Shown: piece after piece, positions 40,836 to 49,571 of the stretch
How positions within the stretch are numbered: the stretch's first letter is position 1
How the letters are laid out: every line of letters begins with the position of its first letter
Assembly (NCBI RefSeq): GCF_943192995.1
Contig: NZ_CALPCP010000002.1
Span: 1 to 64,000, forward strand
Length of the DNA stretch: 64,000 nucleotides
DNA from: Flintibacter muris
GTDB taxonomy: Bacteria > Bacillota > Clostridia > Oscillospirales > Oscillospiraceae
Direction of reading: 5' to 3'
The notes under the pieces: model-generated
Databases searched by the model: none
Told to the model about the DNA's origin: nothing
What the model saw: only the letters and a program-made list of their open reading frames with translations
Program-made: the position numbers and the translations under genes

Positions 40836-42188
40836 ATGAATCAGTACATTGAGAGAGTCCTGAACGCCACCAAGGCCAAGAACGCCAACGAGCCCGAGTT
40901 CCTGCAGACCGTGGAGGAGGTCCTGTCTTCTCTGGAGCCTGTCATCAACGCCCACCCCGAGTATGAGAAGGTCGCTCTGCTGGAGCGCATGGTCGAGCCC
41001 GAGCGCCTGGTTGAGTTCCGGGTCACTTGGGAGGACGACAACCACGTGTGGCAGGTCAACCGCGGCTACCGTGTACAGTACAACGGTGCCCTGGGCCCCT
41101 ACAAGGGCGGCATCCGCTTCGATCCCTCCGTCAACCTGTCCATCATCAAGTTCCTGGGCTTTGAGCAGGTGTTCAAGGACGCCATGACCGGCCTGCCCAT
41201 CGGCGGTGCCAAGGGCGGCTCCGACTTTGACCCCCGCGGCAAGTCCGACGCCGAGGTCATGCGCTTCTGCCAGGCCTTCATCACCGAGCTGTACCGCCAT
41301 ATTGGCCAGGATATCGACTGCCCCGCCGGCGACCTGGGCTGCGGCGGCCGTGAGATCGGCTACATGTACGGCCAGTACCGCCGCATTGTGGGCGCTTCCG
41401 AGTTCGGCGCTCTGTCCGGCAAGGCTGTTTGCACCGGCGGTTCCCTGATGCGTCCCGAGGCCACCGGCTACGGCGCCGTCTACTATCTGGTAGAGGCCCT
41501 GAAGCACGACGGTGAGGACATCAAGGGCAAGCGGATCGCTATGTCCGGCTACGGCAACGTGGGCTGGGGCATCATGAAGAAGGCCGCTGAGCTGGGCGCC
41601 AAGGTCACCTACTTCGCCGGCCCCGACGGCTACATCCACGATCCCGACGGCGTGGACACCGAGGAGAAGCTGAACTACATCCTGGAGATGCGCGCCAAGG
41701 ATCCCATGCATTGCGCCTCCTACGCCGAGAAGTTCGGCTGCGAGTTCGTGCCCGGCGAGAAGTGCTGGGGCGTGAAGGACGTGGACATCTACATGCCCGC
41801 CGCCACCCAGAACGACGTGAACATGGACTGGGCCGAGAAGATCGCCGCCTCCGGCGTGAAGTACTACATTGAGGTGGCCAACATGCCCACCACCAACGAC
41901 GCTCTGGAGTTCCTGAAGAAGCAGCCCAATATCGTGGTTGCCCCCTCCAAGGCCGTCAACGCCGGCGGCGTGTCCGTGTCCGAGCTGGAGATGGCTCAGA
42001 ACGCCGAGCGCCTGTACTGGACCGCTGAGGAAGTGGACGAGAAGCTCAAGGGCATCATGAAGAACATCTACCACTCCTCCGTGGAGGTGGCCGAGCGCTA
42101 TGGCCTGGGCTACGACCTGGTGGCCGGCGCCAACATCGTGGGCTTCCAGAAGGTTGCCGACGCTATGATGGCTCAGGGTATCTTCTAA
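40836..42188 (+). CDS. gdhA: Glutamate dehydrogenase (NADP type)
   Basis: A 450-residue hexameric glutamate dehydrogenase that makes glutamate from 2-oxoglutarate and ammonium. Catalytic lysines are in YKGGIRF and PIGGAKGGSDFDP, the catalytic Asp in CPAGDLGCGGREIG, and the nucleotide fold GYGNVGWG follows. The codon use is unusually restricted to a few C-ending codons, unlike neighbours, a sign of very high expression. Start is ATG 40836 with AGGAGG nine bases upstream; an in-frame ATG at 40785 lies in the leader. Confidence 0.97.
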   Translation: MNQYIERVLNATKAKNANEPEFLQTVEEVLSSLEPVINAHPEYEKVALLERMVEPERLVEFRVTWEDDNHVWQVNRGYRVQYNGALGPYKGGIRFDPSVNLSIIKFLGFEQVFKDAMTGLPIGGAKGGSDFDPRGKSDAEVMRFCQAFITELYRHIGQDIDCPAGDLGCGGREIGYMYGQYRRIVGASEFGALSGKAVCTGGSLMRPEATGYGAVYYLVEALKHDGEDIKGKRIAMSGYGNVGWGIMKKAAELGAKVTYFAGPDGYIHDPDGVDTEEKLNYILEMRAKDPMHCASYAEKFGCEFVPGEKCWGVKDVDIYMPAATQNDVNMDWAEKIAASGVKYYIEVANMPTTNDALEFLKKQPNIVVAPSKAVNAGGVSVSELEMAQNAERLYWTAEEVDEKLKGIMKNIYHSSVEVAERYGLGYDLVAGANIVGFQKVADAMMAQGIF

Positions 42189-42216
42189 GAAATCCCTTCA
42201 ATCAAACCAAATGTTC

Positions 42217-42258
42217 AAGGGCCGCAGGATTCAATCCTGCGGCCTTTACTTTTTTCCA
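42217..42258 (+). terminator. Terminator of gdhA
   Basis: AAGGGCCGCAGGATT / AATCCTGCGGCCTT stem with a T-rich tail; the tail overlaps the -35 of the next promoter. Confidence 0.9.
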
Positions 42259-42273
42259 CAAATCTTTTATAAT
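42245..42273 (+). promoter_or_regulatory. Promoter of the serine hydrolase-capA operon
   Basis: TTTACT (42245-42250), 17 bases, TATAAT (42268-42273). Confidence 0.65.
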
Positions 42274-42317
42274 AGTAGCAATCCGACAAAAACAGCCCCC
42301 TTGAAAGGAGCCCCACC

Positions 42318-43685
42318 ATGCTTCAAACACGCTCACGCCTGGGAGCCCTGCTCATCACCCTGGCACTGCTGCTCACCGCCTGTTCGTCTCCCTCCTCCGG
42401 CTCCCTCCAAACGGACAGCGGCTCCGGTTCGGCGCCGGCCCCCGCCGGCGCCAGCAGCGTACTCATGCAGGACGCCGTCCCTACCATTGAACCTCAGCCC
42501 GATTCGGAGCCCCAGCCTCGTCTCACACAGGCGGATATCGACCAGGCGCTGGACCAGGTGATGGAGAACTACTCGGCCACCGGCGTGACGGTGGCCACCG
42601 TGGAGTGCGGCCGGCTGAGCCAGGCCGGCGCCTGGGGCTGGGCGGTGAAAAACAGCCGGGAAATGACTCCTGACACCAAGATCCGCATTGCCTCCATCAG
42701 CAAGGTGGTCATTGCCATGTGCGCCATGGCCATGGCGGAGGATGGACTGATTGATCTGGACGCCCCCATCAGCGACTACTGGGGCTCAGGAGCGGTCAAC
42801 CCCTACAGCAAGGGCCAGCCCACCGCCCGCACCTTTATGACCCATACCTCCTCCATCAAGAATCTGGACACCACCCGGGGCCTGTCCAAGCTGCGGGGCA
42901 TCCTCCAGAGCAAGTCCTCCTGGCGGTCCATGGAGCCGGGCAACGGGAGCTGCTGGTCCTACAGCAACTTCGGTATGTGTATCCTGGGCACCACTCTGGA
43001 GCTGGCCTCCGACCAGCTGCTGGACGACTACCTCCAGCAGCGCTTTCTGGAGCCCCTGGGGGCCCGCGCCTCCTTCTTCGGCGGGCGGCTGAAAACCGGC
43101 GAGGTGGCTGATTTGTACAGCGGCGGAAGCGTTAGCCGCTCCGCTGCCGCCCACACCGGGCAGTCCATCCCCACCCAGATCGGGCAGGGGGCCTCCTACT
43201 TTCCTGGAGGCTATACCACCAGCGCTGTGGATATGGCCAAGCTGGTGGCTGTGCTGGCCAACGACGGGGTCTACAAGGAGCAGCTTTACATCTGCACCGA
43301 GGTAACGGATGTGGAGACCGGGGCCCAGATCGCGGTGGCCGAGCCGCTGGAGGACCAGTTCAAGGAGACCCGACTGCTCACCGAGGAGTCGGTGGCCGAT
43401 ATGGAAACGCCCCGGTTCACTGTGAACCTGGCCGACTACTCCCCCTTTGACCAGTGCCTTATCCTCCGCCGGCAGGAGGATGTATTGGGGCAGGATGTGC
43501 TCTATTACCACACCGGCAGCGCCTATGGCGTCTATTCCCTGATGACCTACAACCCGGACACAAAAAACGGTGTGGTGGTCATCACCACCGGCGCCCGCCG
43601 CAACATGAACGAGCGGGGCATGTACGCTTTGTGCGCCGACTTGATGGAAATACTTTACACGAAAATGGAGGATCACCCTGTATGA
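42318..43685 (+). CDS. Serine hydrolase lipoprotein, beta-lactamase class C-like
   Basis: A 455-residue secreted lipoprotein with lipobox LLTACSS (Cys 22), a Ser/Pro linker and a penicillin-binding/beta-lactamase-like domain. The active SxxK is ASISKVV, the second motif is YSNFG and the third region lies near HTGSAYGVYS. Such proteins are peptidases or esterases acting on the cell wall; antibiotic hydrolysis cannot be claimed. It overlaps the capA gene by four bases. Confidence 0.9.
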   Translation: MLQTRSRLGALLITLALLLTACSSPSSGSLQTDSGSGSAPAPAGASSVLMQDAVPTIEPQPDSEPQPRLTQADIDQALDQVMENYSATGVTVATVECGRLSQAGAWGWAVKNSREMTPDTKIRIASISKVVIAMCAMAMAEDGLIDLDAPISDYWGSGAVNPYSKGQPTARTFMTHTSSIKNLDTTRGLSKLRGILQSKSSWRSMEPGNGSCWSYSNFGMCILGTTLELASDQLLDDYLQQRFLEPLGARASFFGGRLKTGEVADLYSGGSVSRSAAAHTGQSIPTQIGQGASYFPGGYTTSAVDMAKLVAVLANDGVYKEQLYICTEVTDVETGAQIAVAEPLEDQFKETRLLTEESVADMETPRFTVNLADYSPFDQCLILRRQEDVLGQDVLYYHTGSAYGVYSLMTYNPDTKNGVVVITTGARRNMNERGMYALCADLMEILYTKMEDHPV

Positions 43686-44965
43686 AACGCTTCCTTGCCC
43701 TGGCTTTAAGCCTCGCCCTGCTGGCCGGTTGCGCCCCGATCCAGTCCGTTGACGGCCCCGCCGCCAGCTCCCAGCCCACGGCCCAGTCCCAGCCGGAACC
43801 GGCGGCGGTATCTGAACCGGAGCCTGAGCCTGAACCCGAACCGGAGCCTGTTGTCTCCCATCTGATGGTGGCCGGGGACGTGATGAGCCACATGCCCCTC
43901 ACCAACGACTGCTACGTGAAGGAGACCGATTCCTACGACTATGGCCATGTCCTCCAGTTTGCCGCCCAGCAGCTGGAGCTGGCTGACTTCGCAGTGGCCA
44001 ATCTGGAGACCACCCTGTCCGGCGGGCCTGAGTACTCCGGCTACCCCCGCTTCAACTCCCCGGATGGGCTGGCCTACAGCATCAAGGAATCCGGCATCGA
44101 CCTGCTGTGCACCACCAACAACCACTGCATGGACAGGGGCTTTGACGGCCTGAGCCGCACTCTGGATGTACTGGATGAGGCGGGCATCCCCCACCTGGGC
44201 ACCTACCGCACCCAGGAGGAACGGGATGAGAACAGCGGCATCTATGTGGCCGACGTGGGCGGCATTTCAGTGGCCTTTCTGGCCTACACCTATGGCCTGA
44301 ACGGCCTGCGCCTGCCCAGCGGCAAGCCTTTCGCCGCCAACGTTTTCAACACCGACTACTACACCACCCTCTCCAACCCAAACTATGAGCTGCTGGAGGC
44401 CGACATGGCCGCCGCCCGGGCCCTGGACACCGACCTGATCGCCGTGATCATCCACTGGGGCCTGGAGTACCACACCACCCAGAACAGCCACCAGGAGAAT
44501 CTGGCTCAATTTCTGGTGGAACAGGGGGCCGATCTGGTGCTGGGGGGCCATCCCCACGTTCTCCAGCCCTATGAAACCGTCACCGCCGCCGGCCCGGACG
44601 GCCAGCAGCGGCAGGGCTTTGTCATCTACTCCCTGGGCAACTTCATTTCCAACCAGAATTTTTCTGATGACCGCCTTAAGGACTTGGCCACCAAAACCAC
44701 CGTTATTCTGGATCTGGAGCTGACCAAGGACTCTGATGGCAGCACCTCCCTTACCGACGTGAGGTATACCCCCTACTATATGATCCACCGCAACGGCAAA
44801 CCGGTGGGAGACCGGCGCTATCTGGTCAACGTCAGCCAGGCCATGGCCGAATACCAGGCCGGCGAGAGCGCCATTGTGGACAAAAACGCCTACCAGCAGC
44901 TCCAGCAGGCCCAGAACCTCTGCCATGAGATCCTGGGCGAGGAGGGGGACAGGCCCTCAGAATAG
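43682..44965 (+). CDS. CapA family lipoprotein
   Basis: A 427-residue lipoprotein (lipobox LLAGCAP, Cys 17) with an EPEPEP linker (residues 43-56) and a CapA/PgsA-like metallophosphoesterase-fold domain: MVAGDVMSHMP, ANLETTLSG, TTNNHCMDRG, VIIHWGLEYHTTQN and LGGHPHVLQPYE. Classical CapA takes part in poly-gamma-glutamate export, but CapB/CapC are absent here, so the role is open. Coupled to the serine hydrolase gene. Confidence 0.92.
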   Translation: MKRFLALALSLALLAGCAPIQSVDGPAASSQPTAQSQPEPAAVSEPEPEPEPEPEPVVSHLMVAGDVMSHMPLTNDCYVKETDSYDYGHVLQFAAQQLELADFAVANLETTLSGGPEYSGYPRFNSPDGLAYSIKESGIDLLCTTNNHCMDRGFDGLSRTLDVLDEAGIPHLGTYRTQEERDENSGIYVADVGGISVAFLAYTYGLNGLRLPSGKPFAANVFNTDYYTTLSNPNYELLEADMAAARALDTDLIAVIIHWGLEYHTTQNSHQENLAQFLVEQGADLVLGGHPHVLQPYETVTAAGPDGQQRQGFVIYSLGNFISNQNFSDDRLKDLATKTTVILDLELTKDSDGSTSLTDVRYTPYYMIHRNGKPVGDRRYLVNVSQAMAEYQAGESAIVDKNAYQQLQQAQNLCHEILGEEGDRPSE

Positions 44966-44976
44966 GAATTTTAAAA

Positions 44977-45007
44977 GGCCGCCCGCCTCATTAAGAGGCG
45001 GGCGGCC
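44977..45007. terminator. Bidirectional terminator
   Basis: GGCCGCCCGCCTC / GAGGCGGGCGGCC stem with a five-base loop between convergent genes. Confidence 0.85.
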
Positions 45008-45012
45008 GGCTT

Positions 45013-46371
45013 CTACTCGGGCAGCAGTGTCTTCCGTTTGTGGAGGAACAGGGTCAGGGTGGTGGCGGAGGCCAGCATGTCAGCCACCGGCTCAGCCACA
45101 TAGATGCCCATCACATTTCCGGTAACCAGGGGCAGGATGATAGCCAGGGGTACCAGCAGGATCACCTTGCGCAGCAGGGCCAGGAACAGGCTGGTTTTGG
45201 CCTGACCCATGGCCATAAAGGCGGACTGACAGGCCATCTGAGCCCCGAAGGCCCAAATTCCCCCAAAGAAAATGGGCATCACACGGCCTACCAGCTCCAC
45301 CAGCTCCTGGTCGTCATTGAAAACAAGGGCCAGCGGCCTGGGGAAAAGGGCCACCAGTACACAGGCAGTAATGGTCACGGTGAGGGTGGTGCGCAGCAGC
45401 AGGCGGAAGGTTTCCCGCACCCGCTGGTGGTTTTTCGCTCCAAAGTTGTAGCTCATCACAGGCTGCACCCCCTGGGTAATCCCCTGGACAGGCATAACCA
45501 CCATCTGCATCACACTCTGCATCACGGTGACGGTGCCCACATACAGGTCGCCGCCGTAAAACTGGAGGCCGGAGTTGAGCACCACCGTCACCAGGCTCTC
45601 GGTGGACTGCATGATGAAGGGGGCCACCCCCAGGGCGGCAATCCTTCCCACCACCGCACCGCTCAGGCGCATGTTCCCCGGACGGATGCGCAGTCCGGAC
45701 CGGCGGGAACACAGAAATCCCACCACCCAGCAGGCGCTCACCCCCTGGGAGATGACGGTGGCCGTGGCCGCCCCCTTTACACCCATATGAAAGGCGAAAA
45801 TAAACAGCGGGTCCAGGATAATATTGAGCGCCGCACCAATAAGCACCGAACACATGGCCACCAGGGCCTGTCCCTGGGCGGTGATATAGGCGTTCAGCCC
45901 CAGGGCCAGCTGGACAAAAACAGTGCCCACCAGGTAGATGGAGATATAGTCCAGGGCATAGCCGATGGTGTCCTCCGAGGCGCCGAAGGCCATGAGTACC
46001 GGCTCCTTGATGATGGAAAAAACGGCGGTCAGCACAGCGGCCATAATCAGCAGAAGCGTGGTGGAGTTGCCCAGAATCTTCTCTGCCCCCTCCCGGTCCC
46101 CCGCCCCCAGGCGGATGGAGGCCAGAGGCGCGCCGCCCATACCGGCAAAGGCGGTAAAGGCCGAGATGAGCATCAGGATGGGAAAGGTCACCCCCAGGCC
46201 GGTGAGAGCGCTGCGCCCCACCTCCGGGATGTGGCCGATGTACACGCGGTCCACAATGTTGTACAGCATGTTAATCAGCTGTGCCGCCACCGCGGGCAGG
46301 GCCAGCTTGACCATCAGCGGACCGATAGGGGCATTGGCCAGCGCCTCTTCGTTTTTGTGAGACTGGGACAA
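45013..46371 (-). CDS. MATE family efflux transporter
   Basis: A multidrug exporter of the MATE family with 12 membrane helices in two homologous halves; PLMVKLALPAVAAQLINMLYNIVDRVYIG at the start and the GVQPVMSYNFGAKNHQRV loop are typical. Translation may begin at TTG 46371, which has GGAGGG eight bases upstream, giving 452 residues; ATG 46395 has no site but would add eight residues. The XRE-type gene upstream is 48 bases away in the same direction and may regulate it. Confidence 0.92.
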   Translation of the reverse strand: MSQSHKNEEALANAPIGPLMVKLALPAVAAQLINMLYNIVDRVYIGHIPEVGRSALTGLGVTFPILMLISAFTAFAGMGGAPLASIRLGAGDREGAEKILGNSTTLLLIMAAVLTAVFSIIKEPVLMAFGASEDTIGYALDYISIYLVGTVFVQLALGLNAYITAQGQALVAMCSVLIGAALNIILDPLFIFAFHMGVKGAATATVISQGVSACWVVGFLCSRRSGLRIRPGNMRLSGAVVGRIAALGVAPFIMQSTESLVTVVLNSGLQFYGGDLYVGTVTVMQSVMQMVVMPVQGITQGVQPVMSYNFGAKNHQRVRETFRLLLRTTLTVTITACVLVALFPRPLALVFNDDQELVELVGRVMPIFFGGIWAFGAQMACQSAFMAMGQAKTSLFLALLRKVILLVPLAIILPLVTGNVMGIYVAEPVADMLASATTLTLFLHKRKTLLPE

Positions 46372-46443
46372 GGCATTTTCCCTCCATTCGTTCATTCAAT
46401 AGAGGGCAGTATACCACAAATTGAGCCAAAAGGGAAGAGAGAA

Positions 46444-47412
46444 TTATCCCTCCCGCCGCCGCTCCATCTCTTTGCCTGTCCCCACCGCCAGCAGGACCAG
46501 CGCCAAAGTCAACAGCACAGCCAGGGTAATGTAATCCAAAATCCAGGGCCCTGGCACGTCGGGAATCAGGTGCTTGCACAACCAGCCAAACGCCGGGGAG
46601 GCAAAGGCAGTAATCAAAGCGCACGCCCCCGCCTTCAGCCAAGGCCCCACGGGCAGACAGCGCAGACACAGAAAGTAAGCCCACAAAAACGCCACCCCCA
46701 GAGCGGCCAGCGGCCAACCAACCCCAACCAGCCAGCCGCCTCCGGCAAAGGCGTGGACCACCGCCAGCAGGGGAAACACCCAAACCGAGGTCAGGGCCAC
46801 GCACAGGGGCGGGACATGCTTTCCATAGAATCGCCAGATGGCCCACCAGCCCCAGAGCAGAACCAGCCCCGCCGCTGTGATGGCCAGACCGCCCAGCAGC
46901 CAGTGTCCGCCCACATAGCGCCAGCAGGCCAGCAGAAGGAGGAGCAGACAGGCACTCGCCGCCCCCAGACAGACGGCGGTCCGCTCCCGGCGGACCAAAA
47001 AGGGCAGGTTGGTGAAGCAGAAGGACAGGGCGATTCCGGCCAGCACAACCCAGAACCAGTCCAGACTGTGGAACAAAACCCAATCACAGACAAAGCAGAC
47101 GGGAATGGCGGCGGCATAGCCCGCCAGACAGCACCAGCGCAAAATGGAGGCCGCCCTCCGCCACCGCGCCGCCGCCCGCTCCTGGGCGTGGGCCTGGTGG
47201 TCGTCGCAGGCGGTGAAGAACTCGTGCTCTGAGATACGCAACTCCCGGCAGATGGAAGTGACCAGGGAGACGTCCGGGCAGGACAAATTGCGCTCCCACT
47301 TGCTCACGCTGGACTCAGTGACAAACAGCCGCCCGGCCAGCTCCTTCTGGGTCAGACCGGCCTCCAGCCGCTTTTTGCGGATGTAGTCGCCAAAGGGTTT
47401 CTTGTCTTCCAT
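46444..47412 (-). CDS. XRE-family regulator with multi-helix membrane domain
   Basis: A 322-residue protein with an N-terminal Cro/C1-type helix-turn-helix (IRKKRLEAGLTQKELAGRLFVTESSVSKWERNLSCPDVSLVTSICREL) and seven or eight membrane helices from residue 90. It is a membrane-tethered one-component regulator, perhaps sensing envelope state or a drug exported by the adjacent MATE protein. ATG 47412 has AGGAGG upstream. Confidence 0.88.
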   Translation of the reverse strand: MEDKKPFGDYIRKKRLEAGLTQKELAGRLFVTESSVSKWERNLSCPDVSLVTSICRELRISEHEFFTACDDHQAHAQERAAARWRRAASILRWCCLAGYAAAIPVCFVCDWVLFHSLDWFWVVLAGIALSFCFTNLPFLVRRERTAVCLGAASACLLLLLLACWRYVGGHWLLGGLAITAAGLVLLWGWWAIWRFYGKHVPPLCVALTSVWVFPLLAVVHAFAGGGWLVGVGWPLAALGVAFLWAYFLCLRCLPVGPWLKAGACALITAFASPAFGWLCKHLIPDVPGPWILDYITLAVLLTLALVLLAVGTGKEMERRREG

Positions 47413-47445
47413 GGGAATACCTCCTGTGGATGGAATGATGGTTCC

Positions 47446-47474
47446 ACTGTACGCCCGGAGGAGGAAAAAGTCAA
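47446..47474 (-). promoter_or_regulatory. Promoter of the XRE-MATE pair
   Basis: Minus strand TTGACT (47469-47474), 17 bases, TACAGT (47446-47451). Confidence 0.7.
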
Positions 47475-47493
47475 GAAAACAGGCCGTTTTGGG

Positions 47494-47514
47494 AACTCGA
47501 CCAGCAGTCGAGTT
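47494..47514. promoter_or_regulatory. Palindrome upstream of the XRE promoter
   Basis: AACTCGAC-CAGCA-GTCGAGTT, eight perfect base pairs per arm, 20 bases upstream of the -35. It is a plausible regulator-binding site; with GGGTTTT beside it, a weak terminator is the alternative. Confidence 0.5.
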
Positions 47515-47527
47515 GGGTTTTAGGTCA

Positions 47528-47567
47528 AAAAAGCGGCCGGACAGGAGATATCCGGCCGCTTTTTATT
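47528..47567 (-). terminator. Terminator of prfC
   Basis: AAAAAGCGGCCGGA / TCCGGCCGCTTTTT stem with T run on the minus strand, starting at the prfC stop. Confidence 0.92.
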
Positions 47568-49173
47568 AAAATTTCGCGCCGCCAAATTCGGCCAGCTTCA
47601 GGCCCTTGTTCCGGTCGGTGACCCACTGGATGGACCACTGGGAGGCGAACAGCAGCAGCTGATTGCCCTTGTAATCCTCCACCAGCTTGGCATCGTTGGG
47701 CAGAAGCAGGTCCTCCTCCTTCAAGGGCGGGGCGTCCTCGTCCTCCCGGACAATCCACCGCAGGTACTCAAAGGGCAGGCCCTCCTTATACAGCTCCACA
47801 TTGTACTCCGCGCGCAGGCGGTACTCCAGCACATCAAATTGCAGGGTGCCCACCACGCCCACAATGACTTCCTCCATACCGGTATAGGGAGTCTTGAAAA
47901 TCTGGATGGCTCCCTCCTGAGCAATCTGCTCCACGCCCTTTAAAAACTGCTTGCGCTTCATGGTGTCCATAGAGCGGATGCGCTCAAAGTGCTCCGGGGC
48001 GAAGGTGGGGATGGGGTCGAAGGCAAACTTCTTACCGGGGGCGCACAGGGTGTCGCCAATGGAGAAGATGCCCGGGTCGAACACGCCGATAATGTCCCCG
48101 GCGTAGGCCTCCTCAATGATCTCCCGCTCCGCCGCCATCAGCTGCTGGGGCCGGGACAGGCGGATCTTTTTCCCGCCCTGGAGGTGGTAGACCTCCTTAT
48201 CCGCCTCAAATTTGCCGGAGACTACCCGCATAAAGGCGATGCGGTCCCGGTGGGCCTTGTTCATGTTGGCCTGGATTTTGAAGACAAAGGCGGAAAAGTC
48301 GCTGTCAAAGGCGTCGATAACCTCCTCCCCGGCCTTCCGGGCCAGAGGGGCGGTGGTCATGCGGAGAAATTCCTCCAAAAAGGGTTCCACACCAAAGTTG
48401 GTGAGGGCGGAGCCGAAAAACACCGGCGACAGCTTGCCGTGGCGCACCCGGTCCAGGTCAAAGTCGCAGGAGGCGCCGTCCAGCAGCTCAATCTCGTCCA
48501 CCAGCGCATCCCGCTTGCCCGCGCCGATCAAATCGGCCAGGGCGGGGTCATCCGGCTCAATCTGGGTGGCGGTGGCCGCTTTTGCGTTGGTGTTGGAGGT
48601 GAAGTGGATTACCTTCCGGTTTTGCCGGTCGTACACCCCCATAAACTCCTTGCCGCAGCCAATGGGCCAGTTCATGGCGTAGGTGTCAATCCCCAGCTCG
48701 TGCTCCAGCTCCTCGCACAGCTCAAAGGGGTCCCGGGCCTCCCGATCCATCTTGTTGATGAAGGTGAAGATGGGGATGTCCCGCATGGCGCACACCTTGA
48801 ACAGCTTCCGGGTCTGGGCCTCCACGCCCTTGGCCCCGTCAATGACCATCACGGCGGAGTCGGCGGCCATCAGGGTGCGGTAGGTGTCCTCGGAGAAGTC
48901 CTGGTGGCCGGGGGTGTCCAGAATGTTAATGCAGAAGCCCTCATACTGGAACTGCATTACAGAGGAGGTCACCGAGATGCCCCTCTGCTTCTCAATCTCC
49001 ATCCAGTCCGACGTGGCCGCCCGGGTGTTCTTCTTTCCCTTCACCTGCCCCGCCTGGGCGATAGCCCCGCCGTACAGCAGGAACTTTTCCGTCAGGGTGG
49101 TCTTGCCCGCGTCCGGGTGGGAGATGATGGCAAAGGTGCGCCGGCGCTTGATTTCCGCTTCATAGTTTGACAA
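47566..49173 (-). CDS. prfC: Peptide chain release factor 3
   Basis: A 535-residue translational GTPase that recycles RF1/RF2. G1 ISHPDAGKTTLTE, G2 region RGISVTSS, G3 LDTPGHQDF and G4 INKMD are intact, and the C-terminal RF3 domain is full length. TTG 49173 appears to be the start codon (GGGAG eleven bases upstream and no ATG near). Confidence 0.96.
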   Translation of the reverse strand: MSNYEAEIKRRRTFAIISHPDAGKTTLTEKFLLYGGAIAQAGQVKGKKNTRAATSDWMEIEKQRGISVTSSVMQFQYEGFCINILDTPGHQDFSEDTYRTLMAADSAVMVIDGAKGVEAQTRKLFKVCAMRDIPIFTFINKMDREARDPFELCEELEHELGIDTYAMNWPIGCGKEFMGVYDRQNRKVIHFTSNTNAKAATATQIEPDDPALADLIGAGKRDALVDEIELLDGASCDFDLDRVRHGKLSPVFFGSALTNFGVEPFLEEFLRMTTAPLARKAGEEVIDAFDSDFSAFVFKIQANMNKAHRDRIAFMRVVSGKFEADKEVYHLQGGKKIRLSRPQQLMAAEREIIEEAYAGDIIGVFDPGIFSIGDTLCAPGKKFAFDPIPTFAPEHFERIRSMDTMKRKQFLKGVEQIAQEGAIQIFKTPYTGMEEVIVGVVGTLQFDVLEYRLRAEYNVELYKEGLPFEYLRWIVREDEDAPPLKEEDLLLPNDAKLVEDYKGNQLLLFASQWSIQWVTDRNKGLKLAEFGGAKF

Positions 49174-49214
49174 AAGGGTCCACTCCCTTGCTTTTATTTC
49201 ATGTTTGGCAAGCT

Positions 49215-49243
49215 ATTGTACCATAAGATGGCAGAGGTAGCAA
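49215..49243 (-). promoter_or_regulatory. Promoter of prfC
   Basis: Minus strand TTGCTA (49238-49243), 17 bases, TACAAT (49215-49220). Confidence 0.75.
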
Positions 49244-49279
49244 GAGAAAATTCCTCTCCCGGCAGCTGCCACAGCTCTC

Positions 49280-49308
49280 TTGCCGCCTCTGTCTGATTTT
49301 GGTATAAT
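49280..49308 (+). promoter_or_regulatory. Promoter of the locus 2 toxin gene
   Basis: TTGCCG (49280-49285), 17 bases, TATAAT (49303-49308). The mRNA would start near 49315 and run to about 49528, roughly 215 bases. Confidence 0.8.
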
Positions 49309-49365
49309 GACTGTGCTGCCTCTTTCTTTGAAAGTCCAACCTGGCAACAGGAAGGAGGCGGAGAC

Positions 49366-49381
49366 ATGAGCATTCTCCTTG
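49366..49381 (+). repeat. Direct repeat a of TA locus 2
   Basis: ATGAGCATTCTCCTTG, covering the toxin start codon and next four codons; repeat b at 49540-49555 differs at two bases. Confidence 0.85.
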
Positions 49382-49467
49382 ATTTTTTGGTGTCGGTCGT
49401 AGCAGGTATCCTCTGTTATTGCATCTGCAAGTGGCTTGACCGGCACGGCCCCGGTAAGAGACAGTAA
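49366..49467 (+). CDS. Putative type I toxin peptide (CKWLDRHG family), locus 2
   Basis: A 33-residue peptide with one hydrophobic helix (residues 3-20, ILLDFLVSVVAGILCYCI) and the tail CKWLDRHGPGKRQ. ATG 49366 has AAGGAGG seven bases upstream. It is homologous to the peptide at 37143-37238. Length, membrane helix plus charged tail, and gene layout fit Fst/Ldr-type toxins; no functional evidence exists in the sequence itself. Small proteins of this kind are usually missed by gene finders. Confidence 0.75.
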   Translation: MSILLDFLVSVVAGILCYCICKWLDRHGPGKRQ

Positions 49468-49479
49468 GCACGCCCTGGC

Positions 49480-49528
49480 AAAATGACCCCCCTGAAGAGA
49501 TCACACCTCTTTCAGGGGGGTCATTTTT
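49480..49528. terminator. Shared bidirectional terminator, TA locus 2
   Basis: AAATGACCCCCCTGAAGAG / CTCTTTCAGGGGGGTCATTT stem with T run on the plus strand and TTTTGCC on the minus strand. It can end both toxin mRNA and antisense RNA. Confidence 0.92.
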
Positions 49529-49539
49529 GCGGTGGAACA

Positions 49540-49555
49540 ATGAACATTCTCCTGG
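49540..49555 (+). repeat. Direct repeat b of TA locus 2
   Basis: ATGAACATTCTCCTGG, the partner of repeat a at 49366-49381. Confidence 0.85.
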
Positions 49556-49571
49556 CTTTTACGCCAAAGTC

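Larger units (their letters stand above)
49480..49565 (-). ncRNA. Predicted antisense antitoxin RNA, locus 2
   Basis: A short RNA of about 86 nucleotides predicted between a near-consensus minus-strand promoter and the shared terminator. Its 5' part contains the complement of repeat b (49540-49555), so it can pair with the toxin mRNA at the start codon (14 of 16 bases), while its 3' part pairs with the toxin mRNA 3' end through the terminator. This would block ribosome loading. No open frame is visible in it. Confidence 0.7.

Noticed and set aside
45040-47232. Plus-strand open frame of 730 codons across the MATE and XRE genes
   Set aside because: Spans two well-identified minus-strand genes, product is His/Gln/Pro-rich nonsense, no ribosome site or homology.
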